From: Thermohalobaculum xanthum
GTDB taxonomy: Bacteria > Pseudomonadota > Alphaproteobacteria > Rhodobacterales > Rhodobacteraceae
Length of the DNA stretch: 64,000 nucleotides
Direction of reading: 5' to 3'
Assembly: GCF_016623495.1 (NCBI RefSeq)
Contig: NZ_JAEHHL010000008.1
Span: 232,702-296,701, forward strand
The first letter of the stretch is position 1. Each line of letters begins with the position of its first letter. Below the pieces are notes generated by a model, which was not told where the DNA came from, searched no databases, and saw nothing but the letters and a program-made list of their open reading frames with translations. Positions 26,691 to 35,485 of this stretch are shown here, piece by piece. A program made the position numbers and the translations under genes.

Positions 26691-27449
26691 TCAGGCGGCC
26701 AGGCCGACGCGGCGGCGGATCGTCTCGTCGCGCAGGCTGACCTCGGTTCCGGCGAACTCGGCGCCCTCGGGCCCGCACAGCCACGCGATGCAGCGCGCCG
26801 GCCATTCCGGCGGGATGTGGTCGGACCATTCGAGCCGGCTGACGGGGTTGAGGCCCGACTGCTTGATCGAGCGCTGCATCTGCGTCGCCACGGTGCCAGG
26901 CGAGAGGCCCACCACCCGGATCCCGCGCCCGGCGCATTCGAGATGCGCGGCCCGCGTCAGCATGGCCGCGCCCGCCTTGGCCGCGCAGTATGCGCTCCAC
27001 CCCTCGAGCGGGCTGTGCGCGGCCCCCGACGAGATGTTGACGATGACCGCGCCGCTCTCCATCGCCGGGATCGCGGCCCGCAGCCCGTGGTAGACGCCCT
27101 TGAGGTTGACGTCGATGGCCTGCCCCCACTCGGCCGGGTCCGAGGCGACGAGCTGCGCGATCGGCTCGATCATGCCCGCGTTGTTGACCACGATGTCGAG
27201 CCCGCCGAACCGCTCGCGCGCCCGCGCGACGGTCGCGGCCACGTCCTCGAAGCGCGCGACGTCGCAGGCCATCGCCTCGGCCCGGTGCCCGGCGGCGGTC
27301 AGCTCGGCCGCCAGCGCCCCGGTCTCGCCGGTCGAGCGCGCGGCGAGGATGACGGCGGCGCCCTGCTCGGCCATCAGCCGCGCGGTGGCCGCGCCGATCC
27401 CGCGGCTGGCGCCGGTGACGATCGCGACCTTGTCCTTGAGATGGCTCAT
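26691..27449 (-). CDS. SDR family oxidoreductase
   Basis: This 252-residue SDR has VAIVTGASRGIGAATARL, IVVNNAGMIEP, ISSGAAHS and the catalytic YCAAKAG. The C-terminal part (NPVSRLEWSDHIPPEWPARC) lacks the usual FVTGQ-like ending, so it is a diverged member. It uses NAD(P) on an unknown substrate. Its ATG at 27449 overlaps the stop of the CinA-like gene (ATGA, 27446-27449), and it precedes the ABC membrane-domain gene by 15 bases. Confidence 0.88.
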   Translation of the reverse strand: MSHLKDKVAIVTGASRGIGAATARLMAEQGAAVILAARSTGETGALAAELTAAGHRAEAMACDVARFEDVAATVARARERFGGLDIVVNNAGMIEPIAQLVASDPAEWGQAIDVNLKGVYHGLRAAIPAMESGAVIVNISSGAAHSPLEGWSAYCAAKAGAAMLTRAAHLECAGRGIRVVGLSPGTVATQMQRSIKQSGLNPVSRLEWSDHIPPEWPARCIAWLCGPEGAEFAGTEVSLRDETIRRRVGLAA

Positions 27450-28213
27450 TCAGCGTTCTCCGTTACCGCGCCGGGCGGGGTTTCCTCGATGTGGTCGGTG
27501 CGCGCGGCCAGCATGGCGCGCATGTCGTCGGCGGCGCGCGCAAGCGCCTCCGGGTCGGTGCCGCGCAGGATCAGCGTGGCCCCCGCGGTCAGGCGGAAGA
27601 AGGGATAGCAGCCGATCGAGACCTGCGGGTGCGCGGCCGCGACCGTGCCCAGCGGCCCGGCCAGTTCGCCCTCGGGCATCATCACGCGGAAGCTGTGCGA
27701 CAGGATCGGCGGGCCGCCGGCGAGGCCGGGCAGGATGCCCTCGAGCATCACCGCGAAGATCGCCGGCACGCCCGCCATGACGTGGCAGTTGCCGATGACG
27801 AAGCCCGGCGCGTGGCTCAGCGGGTTGTCGATCAGCCGCGCACCATCCGGGATCCGGGCCATGCGCAGCCGCGCCTCGTTGAGCTCGCCGGGTTTGTAGT
27901 AGCTCTCGAGGATCGCGCGGGCGTCGTCGCGCACGCCGATCGCGGCGCCGAAGGCCTCGGCCACCGCGTCGGCCGTGATGTCGTCATGGGTGGGCCCGAT
28001 GCCGCCCGAGGTGAAGAGATAGGTGACGCGCGCCGACAGCTCGCGCACGGCGGCCACGATGGTCTCGCGCACATCGGGCACCACGCGGATCTCGACGAGG
28101 CGGATGCCGATCCCGGTCATCTTCTGGGCCAGCAGGTGGGCGTTCGCGTCGCGCGTGCGGCCCGAGAGGATCTCGTCCCCGATCACGAGCATGGCGGCGG
28201 TGGGCTGGCTCAT
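27446..28213 (-). CDS. CinA/MoaB-domain protein (competence/damage-inducible protein A-like)
   Basis: This 255-residue protein contains the MoCF-type domain: AMLVIGDEILSGRTRDANAH, TSGGIGPTHDDIT and HVMAGVPAIFAVML. It corresponds to the N-terminal half of CinA. The C-terminal nicotinamide-nucleotide amidase domain of full CinA is absent, as in many alphaproteobacterial forms. The family is linked to molybdopterin-like chemistry or pyridine nucleotide repair. The start ATG at 28213 is 46 bases from the divergent sfsA start. It leads the cinA-SDR-ABC operon. Confidence 0.88.
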   Translation of the reverse strand: MSQPTAAMLVIGDEILSGRTRDANAHLLAQKMTGIGIRLVEIRVVPDVRETIVAAVRELSARVTYLFTSGGIGPTHDDITADAVAEAFGAAIGVRDDARAILESYYKPGELNEARLRMARIPDGARLIDNPLSHAPGFVIGNCHVMAGVPAIFAVMLEGILPGLAGGPPILSHSFRVMMPEGELAGPLGTVAAAHPQVSIGCYPFFRLTAGATLILRGTDPEALARAADDMRAMLAARTDHIEETPPGAVTENAE

Positions 28214-28259
28214 CTTTCTCCCTCTTGGCGGCGGCCCGGCCGGGGCTTAGGTTTGCGCC

Positions 28260-28958
28260 ATGCGCTTCGACAGGCCCCTGATCCCCGGCACCCTGGTCCG
28301 ACGGTATAAACGCTTTCTCGCCGATATCGAGATCGATGGCGAGACGGTCGTCGCCCATTGCGCCAATCCCGGCGCGATGACGGGCCTGGCCGAGCCCGGG
28401 ATGCGCGTCTGGGTCGAGCCGAACGACGACCCCGCGCGCAAGCTGCGCTATGGCTGGCGGCTGGTCGAGCTGGGTGAGCACTGGGCCGGCATCGACACCG
28501 CCGTGCCCAACCGCGTGGTCGGCGAGGCGCTACGCGATGGGCGCGTGGCCGGGCTTGCGGACTACCCTTCCGTGCGGCCCGAGGTGCGCTACGGCACGCG
28601 CAGCCGCGTCGATTTCCTGCTGAGCGGCGACGGCCTGCCCGACGCCTATGTCGAGGTGAAGAACGTCCACCTGATGCGCCAGCCGGGCCTTGCCGAGTTT
28701 CCCGACGCGGTCACCGCGCGGGGCGCGAAGCACCTGGGCGAGCTGGCCCGCGTGGCGGCCCAGGGCGCCCGCGCGGTAATGCTCTACTGCGTCCAGCGCA
28801 CAGACTGCACCCGCATGGCGCTGGCGGCGGATATCGACCCCGCCTATGCGGCCGCCTTCGCCGAGGCGCGCGCGGCGGGGGTCGAGGCGATGGCGGTCAC
28901 CTGCGCCATCTCGCCCGACCAGATCATCCTTGATCGCGCCATCCCGATCGTGGAGTAA
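28260..28958 (+). CDS. sfsA: DNA/RNA nuclease SfsA-like protein
   Basis: This 232-residue protein matches SfsA (sugar fermentation stimulation protein). Segments include RRYKRFLADIEIDGE, AHCANPGAMTGL, SRVDFLL and a nuclease-like core in YVEVKNVHLM with FPDAVTARGAKHL. The E-x-K pattern suggests an active nuclease-type fold; the in vivo role is unclear. It is followed 17 bases later by map, probably in one operon, and is divergent from the CinA-like gene. Confidence 0.94.
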   Translation: MRFDRPLIPGTLVRRYKRFLADIEIDGETVVAHCANPGAMTGLAEPGMRVWVEPNDDPARKLRYGWRLVELGEHWAGIDTAVPNRVVGEALRDGRVAGLADYPSVRPEVRYGTRSRVDFLLSGDGLPDAYVEVKNVHLMRQPGLAEFPDAVTARGAKHLGELARVAAQGARAVMLYCVQRTDCTRMALAADIDPAYAAAFAEARAAGVEAMAVTCAISPDQIILDRAIPIVE

Positions 28959-28975
28959 GGGGAAAGCAGCAGAAG

Positions 28976-29800
28976 ATGATGGACGAACCGGTGAGAACTC
29001 ACGGCGCCGAGAAGCGCACCCGCGAGGGCATCCGCCTCTACGACCCGGCGGATTTCGACGGCATGCGCGCCGCTGGAAGGCTGGCGGCGGAATGCCTCGA
29101 CCTGATCGGCCAGTACATCCAGCCCGGCGTGCGGACCGAGGAGCTGGACGAGATCTGCCACGACTTCATCCTGGCCAACGGCGCGACCCCCGCGCCGCTG
29201 GGCTATCGCGGCTTCCCCAAGTCGATCTGCACCTCGATCAACCACGTCGTCTGCCACGGCATCCCGGGGCCCAAGGCGCTGAAGGACGGCGATGTCCTGA
29301 ACATCGACGTGACCGTGATCCTAGACGGCTGGTACGGCGACAGCTCGCGCATGTACGCGGCCGGCACGCCCAGCCGCAAGGCCGCGCGGCTGATCGAGGT
29401 CACCCACGAGTCGCTGATGCTAGGCATCGCCGAGGTCAGGCCCGGCAACCATTTCGGCGATATCGGCGCGGCCATCCAGACCTATGCCGAGAGCGAGCGC
29501 TGCTCGGTCGTGCGCGACTTCTGCGGCCACGGGCTGGGGCGGGTGTTCCACGACGCGCCGAACGTTCTGCACTACGGCCGCCGCGGCGAGGGGGCGGAGC
29601 TGGCGCCAGGCATGTTCTTCACCATCGAGCCGATGATCAACCTGGGCGCGCCCCAGACCAAGACGCTGGCCGACAACTGGACGGCGGTGACGCGCGACCG
29701 CTCGCTCTCGGCCCAGTTCGAGCACTCGATCGGCGTGACCGAGGAAGGCTGCGAGATCTTCACCCTCTCGCCCAAGGGGCTGTTCTTTCCGAAGCTCTGA
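28976..29800 (+). CDS. map: methionine aminopeptidase, type I
   Basis: This 274-residue enzyme removes the N-terminal methionine from new proteins. The metal ligands can be seen in NIDVTVILDGWYGDSSR (two Asp), FCGHGLGRVFH (His), FFTIEPMIN (Glu) and FEHSIGV (Glu). It follows the type I pattern with no insertion. Two in-frame ATG codons (28976 and 28979) are possible starts. The stop lies seven bases before the second parS-like palindrome. Confidence 0.95.
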   Translation: MMDEPVRTHGAEKRTREGIRLYDPADFDGMRAAGRLAAECLDLIGQYIQPGVRTEELDEICHDFILANGATPAPLGYRGFPKSICTSINHVVCHGIPGPKALKDGDVLNIDVTVILDGWYGDSSRMYAAGTPSRKAARLIEVTHESLMLGIAEVRPGNHFGDIGAAIQTYAESERCSVVRDFCGHGLGRVFHDAPNVLHYGRRGEGAELAPGMFFTIEPMINLGAPQTKTLADNWTAVTRDRSLSAQFEHSIGVTEEGCEIFTLSPKGLFFPKL

Positions 29801-29806
29801 GACCGG

Positions 29807-29821
29807 CTTTCACGCGTGAAA
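29807..29821. promoter_or_regulatory. parS-like palindrome (copy 2)
   Basis: CTTTCACGCGTGAAA repeats 15 of the 16 bases of the palindrome at 25684-25699; TTTCACGCGTGAAA (29808-29821) is fully palindromic. It lies just after map in a convergent gap (map and aqpZ both end here), so it is unlikely to be a promoter operator. Confidence 0.6.
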
Positions 29822-29823
29822 AC

Positions 29824-29843
29824 GATATCAACTTATTGATATC
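29824..29843. promoter_or_regulatory. 8-bp inverted repeat GATATCAA/TTGATATC
   Basis: GATATCAA and TTGATATC are perfect inverted copies around CTTA, two bases after the second parS-like palindrome. The surrounding 60 bases are AT-rich, and TTTTCACG (29853-29860) recurs just beyond. It may be part of the same binding region or a bidirectional terminator-like hairpin. No function is proven. Confidence 0.45.
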
Positions 29844-29989
29844 ATTTAATTTTCACGATACCCGCATCGGTGCGTACGCGCGAAGCTTCGGCCCCCATAT
29901 CCAGCCCGACAAGCCGATGAGTGCAACGCCAAGGCGCCCGGGACGGGGGCAAGGACCGCGCCGGGCGGGGGGCGATGGCCCGGAACTCC

Positions 29990-30073
29990 GCCGGTGGCGC
30001 GGTTCTGCCGCGCATAGCCACAGAGGCTGCCGCCGTCCGCGAGCCCGAGCGGGTCCGGCTGGGTATAGCGACC
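29990..30073 (-). pseudogene. remnant of an RHS-repeat core domain
   Basis: Read on the minus strand, about 28 codons give GRYTQPDPLGLADGGSLCGY followed by ARQNRATG. This closely matches the conserved motif at the end of the RHS/YD-repeat core (R-Y-x-x-P-D-P-x-G-L, then a Tyr-rich N-P segment). No start, no repeats and no toxin tip are nearby, so it is a fragment. It lies between aqpZ and the palindromes in the map-aqpZ gap. Confidence 0.45.
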
Positions 30074-30099
30074 GGCCGTGCGGTCGCCGCCCCCGTGCT

Positions 30100-30795
30100 C
30101 TAGCCCTTGCCCGCGCCGCCGATCAGCTTCCAGCACATCGCGCCGCCCGCGGCGCCCAGCAGCGGGGCAACCCAGAACAGCCAAAGCTGCGCGAGAGCGG
30201 GCCCGTCGGCAAAAAGCGCGACACCGGTCGAGCGCGCCGGGTTGACCGAGGTGTTCGTCACCGGGATCGAGACGAGGTGAATGAGCGTCAGCCCCAGGCC
30301 GATGGCGATCGGGGCGAACCCCGCGGGTACCGAGGGGCTGGTCGCGCCAATGATGATGATCAGGAAGAACGCGGTCATCACGATCTCGGTGACCAGGGCC
30401 GAGAACAGGCCGTAGCCGCCCGGCGAGGCCTCGCCGTAGCCGTTCGACGCGAAGCCGCCCACGCCCTCGAACCCGGCCTGGCCGGAGACGATCACGTACA
30501 GCACCACCGCCGCAGCGATCGCGCCCGCGACCTGCGCCGCCCAGTAGGAGGCGAGCGATTTCATCTCGAAGCGGCCTGCGATCGCGAGCCCCAGCGTGAC
30601 CGCGGGGTTGAAATGCCCGCCCGAGATCCCGCCGACCGCATAGGCCATCGTCAGGACGGTGAGGCCGAAGGCGAAGGACACGCCCAGGAGGCCGATCCCC
30701 ACCTCGGGGAACGCGGCGGCGAGGACGGCGCTGCCGCAGCCCCCCAACACGAGCCAGAAGGTGCCGAAGAACTCGGCGGCGAGCTTGTTTCCCAT
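30100..30795 (-). CDS. aqpZ: aquaporin Z
   Basis: This 231-residue water channel has six predicted helices and two half-helices with NPA motifs, HFNPAVTLG (61-69, N63) and SVNPARS (183-189, N185), with the selectivity Arg at R188. The family forms tetrameric channels for fast water flow in the inner membrane and is relevant to osmotic shifts. The ATG at 30795 is preceded by GGGGGAAACC. It sits beside the ectoine degradation genes, which also concern osmotic balance, but 100 bases separate it from doeB. Confidence 0.95.
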   Translation of the reverse strand: MGNKLAAEFFGTFWLVLGGCGSAVLAAAFPEVGIGLLGVSFAFGLTVLTMAYAVGGISGGHFNPAVTLGLAIAGRFEMKSLASYWAAQVAGAIAAAVVLYVIVSGQAGFEGVGGFASNGYGEASPGGYGLFSALVTEIVMTAFFLIIIIGATSPSVPAGFAPIAIGLGLTLIHLVSIPVTNTSVNPARSTGVALFADGPALAQLWLFWVAPLLGAAGGAMCWKLIGGAGKG

Positions 30796-30895
30796 GGTTT
30801 CCCCCGGAGAAATGACACGATTCGAAAATGCCTGCGGCCGCAATGCTGCCACAATTCACCGGGCCGGAAAACGAATGTGTGAGGCGCGGCGCCCC

Positions 30896-31942
30896 CTACC
30901 CCGCCGCCGCCTCCGGGTCCTCGACCGCCACCACCGACACGGTGTCGCCGGGCTGGATCAGGCCGGGGAAATGCCGCGCCGCCAGCACGCCGTCGAGCCC
31001 CGCAAGACAGGGCTCGGGCGCGGCGCCCGAGCGGTCGGTGGGCCAGATGCGGGCGATGGTCTGGCCGCGGCGCACCGGCTGGCCCAGATCGACCAGCATC
31101 TCCAAGAGCCCCGCCTCGCGCGCGAAGGTGAAGCAGTCGAGCGATGGCATGTCGAGGAAGCGCGAGGGCCCCACCTCGGGCGGCTCGTCGAGGATGCCGG
31201 CGTGGATCAGCACGTTCCTGAGCCCCTTGCGGGCGACGCCGACGCTCTCGGCCGTGGCGGTGCCGCCGCCGCGCAGTTCGGTGGTCACGAAGGTCTTGCC
31301 GAGCGACTCGACGGCGGTGTCGAGCATGCCGACATTGTCGATCTCGAGCATCTTCACCGTGTAGGGCGCGTTGAAGGCCCGCGCCGCCGCGGCGCAGCGC
31401 GCGTCGTGGCCGGGGTCGCCCAGCACGTGGCTGGCGGCGAAGGGCAGGAAGTCGAGCGTCTTCCCGCCCGAGTGGAAGTCGAGCACGATGTCGGCGGGCG
31501 AGACCAGCGCGCGGAAGACGTAATCGGCGATCTGGCGGGTGATCGACTGGTCGGGTCCGCCGGGAAAGCAGCGGTTCATGTTCACGCCGTCGATGGGCGA
31601 GACCCGGGTTCCGGCGCGGAAGGCCGGGTGGTTCATGAAGGGCAGCAGGATCACCCGGCCCGCGACCTCGGAAGGCGCGAGGCTGTGCGCGAGGTCGAGG
31701 ATGGCGAGCGGCCCCTCGTACTCGTCGCCGTGATTGGCGCCGGTGATCAGCGCCGTCGGACCGGGCCGGTCGCCCGCGATCACGCTGACCGGGATCATCA
31801 GGTTGCCCCAGGCGCTGTCGTTGCGGCTCCACGGCAGTCGCAGATGGCCGTGCCGCGCGCCCGGCGCCTGGAGGTCGATGGTCGGGCTGACCGGGCTGGG
31901 CGGGATCAGGCCGGGGATCGCCCCGTGGGTGGACTCGGACAT
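30896..31942 (-). CDS. doeB: N2-acetyl-diaminobutyrate deacetylase (ectoine degradation)
   Basis: This 348-residue enzyme belongs to the succinylglutamate desuccinylase/aspartoacylase zinc family. Zinc ligands are in TGANHGDEYEGP (His, Glu) and a later His in VLDFHSGGK; NMNRCFPG is another family mark. A C-terminal beta domain follows. Next to DoeA, it is DoeB (EutE), which removes acetate from N-alpha-acetyl-diaminobutyrate made by ectoine ring opening. It is the last gene of the minus-strand operon eutB-eutC-doeA-doeB, starting four bases after the doeA stop. Confidence 0.9.
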   Translation of the reverse strand: MSESTHGAIPGLIPPSPVSPTIDLQAPGARHGHLRLPWSRNDSAWGNLMIPVSVIAGDRPGPTALITGANHGDEYEGPLAILDLAHSLAPSEVAGRVILLPFMNHPAFRAGTRVSPIDGVNMNRCFPGGPDQSITRQIADYVFRALVSPADIVLDFHSGGKTLDFLPFAASHVLGDPGHDARCAAAARAFNAPYTVKMLEIDNVGMLDTAVESLGKTFVTTELRGGGTATAESVGVARKGLRNVLIHAGILDEPPEVGPSRFLDMPSLDCFTFAREAGLLEMLVDLGQPVRRGQTIARIWPTDRSGAAPEPCLAGLDGVLAARHFPGLIQPGDTVSVVAVEDPEAAAG

Positions 31943-31946
31943 CGGC

Positions 31947-33125
31947 TCAGTCCTTGACGAACAGCTTGCGCGGCACCGAGGCGAGGCATTCGGGCCCGGT
32001 CTCGCCGATCACGATGCTCTCGGTGATCTCGAGGCCCCAGTCCTGCATCCAGAGGCCGGTCATGAAGTGGAAGGTCATGCCGGATTCGAGCACGGTGCGG
32101 TCGCCGGGGCGCAGGCTCATGGTGCGCTCGCCCCAGTCCGGCGGGTAGGAGACGCCGATCGGGTAGCCGGTGCGGTTGTCCTTGACGATGCCGTGGCGCG
32201 CGAGCACGGCGAAGAAGGCGTTGGCGATGTCCTCGCAGGTGTTGCCGGCGCGGGCCTTCTCGAGCCCGGCCTCCATGCCCTCGAGCACCGCGGCCTCGGC
32301 GTCGATGAAGGTCTGGGTTGGCTTGCCGAGGAAGATGGTGCGCGACAGCGGGCAGTGATAGCGCCGCGAGCAGCCGGCGATCTCGAAGAAGGTGGCCTCG
32401 CCCGCGCGCATCGGCCGGTCGTCCCAGGTCAGGTGCGGCGCCGAGGCGTCGACCCCCGAGGGCAGCAGCGGCACGATCGCGGGGTAGTCGCCCCCCACCC
32501 CGCCGGCGCCGCGGATGCCGGCGTCGTAGATCTCGGCCACCAGATCGCATTTGCGCATGCCGACCTGGGCCTTCTCGACGATGCGGGCATGCATCGCCTC
32601 GACGATCCGCGCCGCCTCGCGCATGTAGCCAAGCTCGGCCGGCGACTTGACCGCGCGCTGCCAGTTGACGAGCGCGGTGGCGTCCGAGAAGCGCGCGTCG
32701 GGAAGCCCTCGGGTAAGCGCGGCGAAGGCGGCGGCCGAGAAGTAGTAGTTGTCCATCTCGACGCCGATGCGCCGCGCGCCCCAGCCCCTGTCGCGGATCA
32801 GCGCCGAGAGATGGTCCATCGGGTGACGCTCGGTCGACATCACGTAGTGGTCGGGATAGCCGATCAGCCGCTCCTCTGGCATCCAGCAGGTGAGCTTGGC
32901 GCCGTTCGCGTCCTGGCCGCGGCCCCACCAGACCGGCGCGTCGTCGAGGCTCACGATCACGCCCTGGTGGACGTAGAACGACCAGCCGTCATAGCCGGTG
33001 AGCCAGTTCATGTTCGAGGGGTCGGTGACGAACAGCAGGTCGATCCCGGCCTTCTCCATCGCGGCGCGGGTCTTGGTGAGACGGGCGTCGAATTCGTCAT
33101 GGGTGAAGCGGAGCGTGGCGCTCAT
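31947..33125 (-). CDS. doeA: ectoine hydrolase (M24 peptidase-like)
   Basis: This 392-residue protein has the creatinase/prolidase M24 layout: an N-terminal domain starting RFTHDEFDARLTKTRAAMEK and a C-terminal pita-bread domain with GGDYPAIVPLL and FHFMTGLWMQDWGLEITES. It matches DoeA (EutD), which opens the ectoine ring. ATG at 33125 is chosen; a long upstream in-frame extension overlaps eutC's 3' region on the wrong frame and is rejected. It follows eutC by 41 bases and is followed by doeB. Confidence 0.92.
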   Translation of the reverse strand: MSATLRFTHDEFDARLTKTRAAMEKAGIDLLFVTDPSNMNWLTGYDGWSFYVHQGVIVSLDDAPVWWGRGQDANGAKLTCWMPEERLIGYPDHYVMSTERHPMDHLSALIRDRGWGARRIGVEMDNYYFSAAAFAALTRGLPDARFSDATALVNWQRAVKSPAELGYMREAARIVEAMHARIVEKAQVGMRKCDLVAEIYDAGIRGAGGVGGDYPAIVPLLPSGVDASAPHLTWDDRPMRAGEATFFEIAGCSRRYHCPLSRTIFLGKPTQTFIDAEAAVLEGMEAGLEKARAGNTCEDIANAFFAVLARHGIVKDNRTGYPIGVSYPPDWGERTMSLRPGDRTVLESGMTFHFMTGLWMQDWGLEITESIVIGETGPECLASVPRKLFVKD

Positions 33126-33166
33126 GGGCGGGATCCTTGTGCGAGTGGCAGGCGATGGGTCACGGC

Positions 33167-34159
33167 TCAGGCGTCGAAGTCGGTGCCCGCGCCCGAGCCG
33201 GCGAGGCGCGACATGGCGTAGGTGGCGATGGCGGTGTCCTGCACCCCGGTGCCGGTCAGATCGCAGACGGTGATCTGACCGGGCGCCGTGCGGCCGGGGA
33301 TCTGGCCGGTGACGATCCGGCCAAGCTCGGCAAAGCCCGCGTCGTCGGCGACCGTCCCCGAGGCGAGCGCGTGGTGCAGCTCGCCCAGCCGGCGGGTCTG
33401 GGCGAGGCTGTCTGCGACGTAGAGATCGGCCCGGGCGATGGCGGCGGGATCGAGCTCGTTCTTGTGCTCGGCATCCGAGCCCATCGCCGTGACGTGCTGG
33501 CCGGGGCGCAGCCATCCGGCCTGCACCAGAGGCGTGGTCGAGGGCGTCGTCGTCACCACGATGTCAGCGGCGGCGACCGCGGCCTCGGGGTCAGCGGCGG
33601 CACTCACCTCGATGCCAAGGCGCGCGGCAAGCTCGGCTGCCCTGGCCCGCGCCTTGGCGCCGTCGCGCGCCCAGATGCGGGCCCGGGCGATGGGCCGCAC
33701 CAGGGTGAGCGCCTCGAGCTGGAGCGCGGCCTGGATCCCGGCGCCGACGATGCAGGCGACGGCCGCGTCCTCGCGCGCGAGGTGGCGCGCGGCGACCGCC
33801 CCCGCCGCGGCGGTGCGCACGTCCGTGAGGTAGCCGTTGTCGAGCAGCACCGCCTCGAGCAGGCCCGTTCGCGCGCTGAACAGCGTCATCAGCCCGTTCA
33901 CGCTGGGCAGGCCCAGCTTGGGGTTGTCGAAGAAGCCGGGGCTGATCTTGATGGCGAAGCTGGGTACGCCGGGCATGTAGGCGGTCTTGACGTCGACCTC
34001 GCCGTTCGCCGCCGGGATGTCGAGGCGCAGGATCGGCGGCATGACCACGCCACCCTGGGCGAGGGCGCCGAAGGCCTGCTCGACGCAATCGACAGCTTCG
34101 CGGTCGAGGCGGACCGCGGCGCGCAAATCGGCTTCGGTCGCAATGCGGATGCGCGGCAT
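33167..34159 (-). CDS. eutC: ornithine cyclodeaminase/mu-crystallin family protein EutC
   Basis: This 330-residue protein has the OCD Rossmann pattern CIVGAGIQAALQLEAL, with VDVKTAYMPG and TPLVQAGWLRPGQHVTAMGS downstream. In this locus it corresponds to EutC, which with EutB (and EutA) is thought to convert 5-hydroxyectoine to ectoine. Its ATG at 34159 lies two bases after the eutB stop. The family uses NAD(H); exact chemistry in hydroxyectoine breakdown is not fixed. Confidence 0.88.
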   Translation of the reverse strand: MPRIRIATEADLRAAVRLDREAVDCVEQAFGALAQGGVVMPPILRLDIPAANGEVDVKTAYMPGVPSFAIKISPGFFDNPKLGLPSVNGLMTLFSARTGLLEAVLLDNGYLTDVRTAAAGAVAARHLAREDAAVACIVGAGIQAALQLEALTLVRPIARARIWARDGAKARARAAELAARLGIEVSAAADPEAAVAAADIVVTTTPSTTPLVQAGWLRPGQHVTAMGSDAEHKNELDPAAIARADLYVADSLAQTRRLGELHHALASGTVADDAGFAELGRIVTGQIPGRTAPGQITVCDLTGTGVQDTAIATYAMSRLAGSGAGTDFDA

Positions 34160-34161
34160 GG

Positions 34162-35142
34162 TCAGCCCTCCCAAGGCGTGTCGGAACAGATGACCCGGCG
34201 GTGCAGGCCGAGGTCAATGTTCCTGCCGGACAAGAGCGCGACGGTCGGCCCGCGCGGCGCGGCCTTGCCGGCCAGCAGCGCCGCGATGCCGACCGCGGCG
34301 CCACCCTCGATCACCTCGCCCTCGGCGGCGTAGGCCCATCGGATGCCCTCGGCGATCTCGGCCTCGTCGAGCAGCACCACCTCGTCGACCAGGTCGCGGA
34401 CCATGGCGAAGGTGACGCGGTTGTCGAGCCCGACCCCACCGCCGAGGCTGTCGGCCAGCGTTTCCTCCTCGCGCACCTCGACCGGGTGGCCTGCGGCGAG
34501 GCTCGCGGCCATCGCCGCGCCCCGGGTCATCGAGACGCCGACCACGCGCGCCCGCGGCCGGGCGGTCTTGACCGCGAGGGCCACGCCCGCGATCAGCCCG
34601 CCGCCCGAGAGCGGAACCAGGACGGTGCCCACATCGGGCAGGTCCTCGACGATCTCGAGCCCGCAGGTGCCCTGCCCCGCCACCACGTCCGCATGGTCGA
34701 AGGGAGGGATGAGCGTCATCCCTTCCTCGGCGACGAGGCGCTCGGCCTCGATCATCGCCTCGTCCTGACTCTCGCCGATGACGCGGGCCTCGGCGCCCAT
34801 GGCCTCGACGCCCGCAACCTTGTTGGCGGGGGCGAGGCGCGAGAGGCAGATCACCGCGGGTACACCCGCCGCGCGGGCGGCATGGGCAAGGGCGCGGCCG
34901 TGATTGCCGGTGGATGCGGTGGTGACCCCGGCGCGGCGGCGCGCCTCGGGGAGCGCGAGCAGCGCGTTGGCCGCGCCCCGCAGCTTGAAGGCGCCCGTGA
35001 CCTGGCGGTGTTCAAGCTTGAGATGGATCTCCCCTCCCAGCCGCGACGAGAGCGCGGCTGACCGTTCGAGCGGCGTGCGCCTGACATGCGCCGCGATGCG
35101 GCGCCGGGCGGCGAGGATGTCGGCAAAATCGGGCGCGGTCAT
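34162..35142 (-). CDS. eutB: threonine dehydratase-like PLP enzyme EutB
   Basis: This 326-residue fold-type II PLP enzyme has the Schiff-base lysine K53 in RQVTGAFKLRGA, the phosphate-binding glycine loop in PLSGGGLIAGV, and TASTGNHGRALAHAA. It matches EutB, the hydroxyectoine utilisation protein related to threonine dehydratase. As the first gene of the minus-strand operon it starts at ATG 35142; in-frame extension to 35376 runs through the divergent promoter region and is rejected. In other bacteria eutA precedes it, but no eutA is present here. Confidence 0.88.
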   Translation of the reverse strand: MTAPDFADILAARRRIAAHVRRTPLERSAALSSRLGGEIHLKLEHRQVTGAFKLRGAANALLALPEARRRAGVTTASTGNHGRALAHAARAAGVPAVICLSRLAPANKVAGVEAMGAEARVIGESQDEAMIEAERLVAEEGMTLIPPFDHADVVAGQGTCGLEIVEDLPDVGTVLVPLSGGGLIAGVALAVKTARPRARVVGVSMTRGAAMAASLAAGHPVEVREEETLADSLGGGVGLDNRVTFAMVRDLVDEVVLLDEAEIAEGIRWAYAAEGEVIEGGAAVGIAALLAGKAAPRGPTVALLSGRNIDLGLHRRVICSDTPWEG

Positions 35143-35485
35143 CCGGGCCTCCGCCGGGTGCGAGACGCCGCTCCCGCCACGCGGGCGGGGGTGGCGCAGA
35201 TGCCGAGTAGTCGAGCCCGCATCGCCGCCATGCTCCTGACGATTCCACACCGTCACTATGCGATCCGGGCAAGATTCGCTGCAATCGGGATCAAATAGCG
35301 GGATTTTCCATTCTCGGGCCGCAGACGAGAATTTCATCCCGTATTTCCCGGAAAAACAGAAAACCTCTCGCTTCACCGCAAACCATCGCTCCGCAATGCT
35401 TCATGACAGCAAGAAAAGACCCCGCCGGGCGGCGAAATGCTGCCCGCTGGTGAGGGTTGCGCTCGTGACGACAGGGAGACATCCA
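35143..35485. promoter_or_regulatory. divergent control region between eutB and uehA
   Basis: This 343-base gap separates the two arms of the ectoine locus and is AT-richer between about 35285 and 35420 than its surroundings. No ORF is supported. A minus-strand sigma70-like promoter can be drawn: TTGCAG at 35284-35279, an 18-base spacer, and CATAGT at 35260-35255, about 110 bases before eutB. Imperfect repeats ATTTC-x2-CCCG and ATTTCCCGG (35332-35351) could be regulator sites. A ribosome site ACAGGGAGA precedes uehA. Confidence 0.4.

Noticed and set aside
25608..27608. 666-codon plus-strand open frame opposite the ABC-TMD and SDR genes
   Set aside because: It crosses two real genes and their gap antisense, so it is composition-driven.
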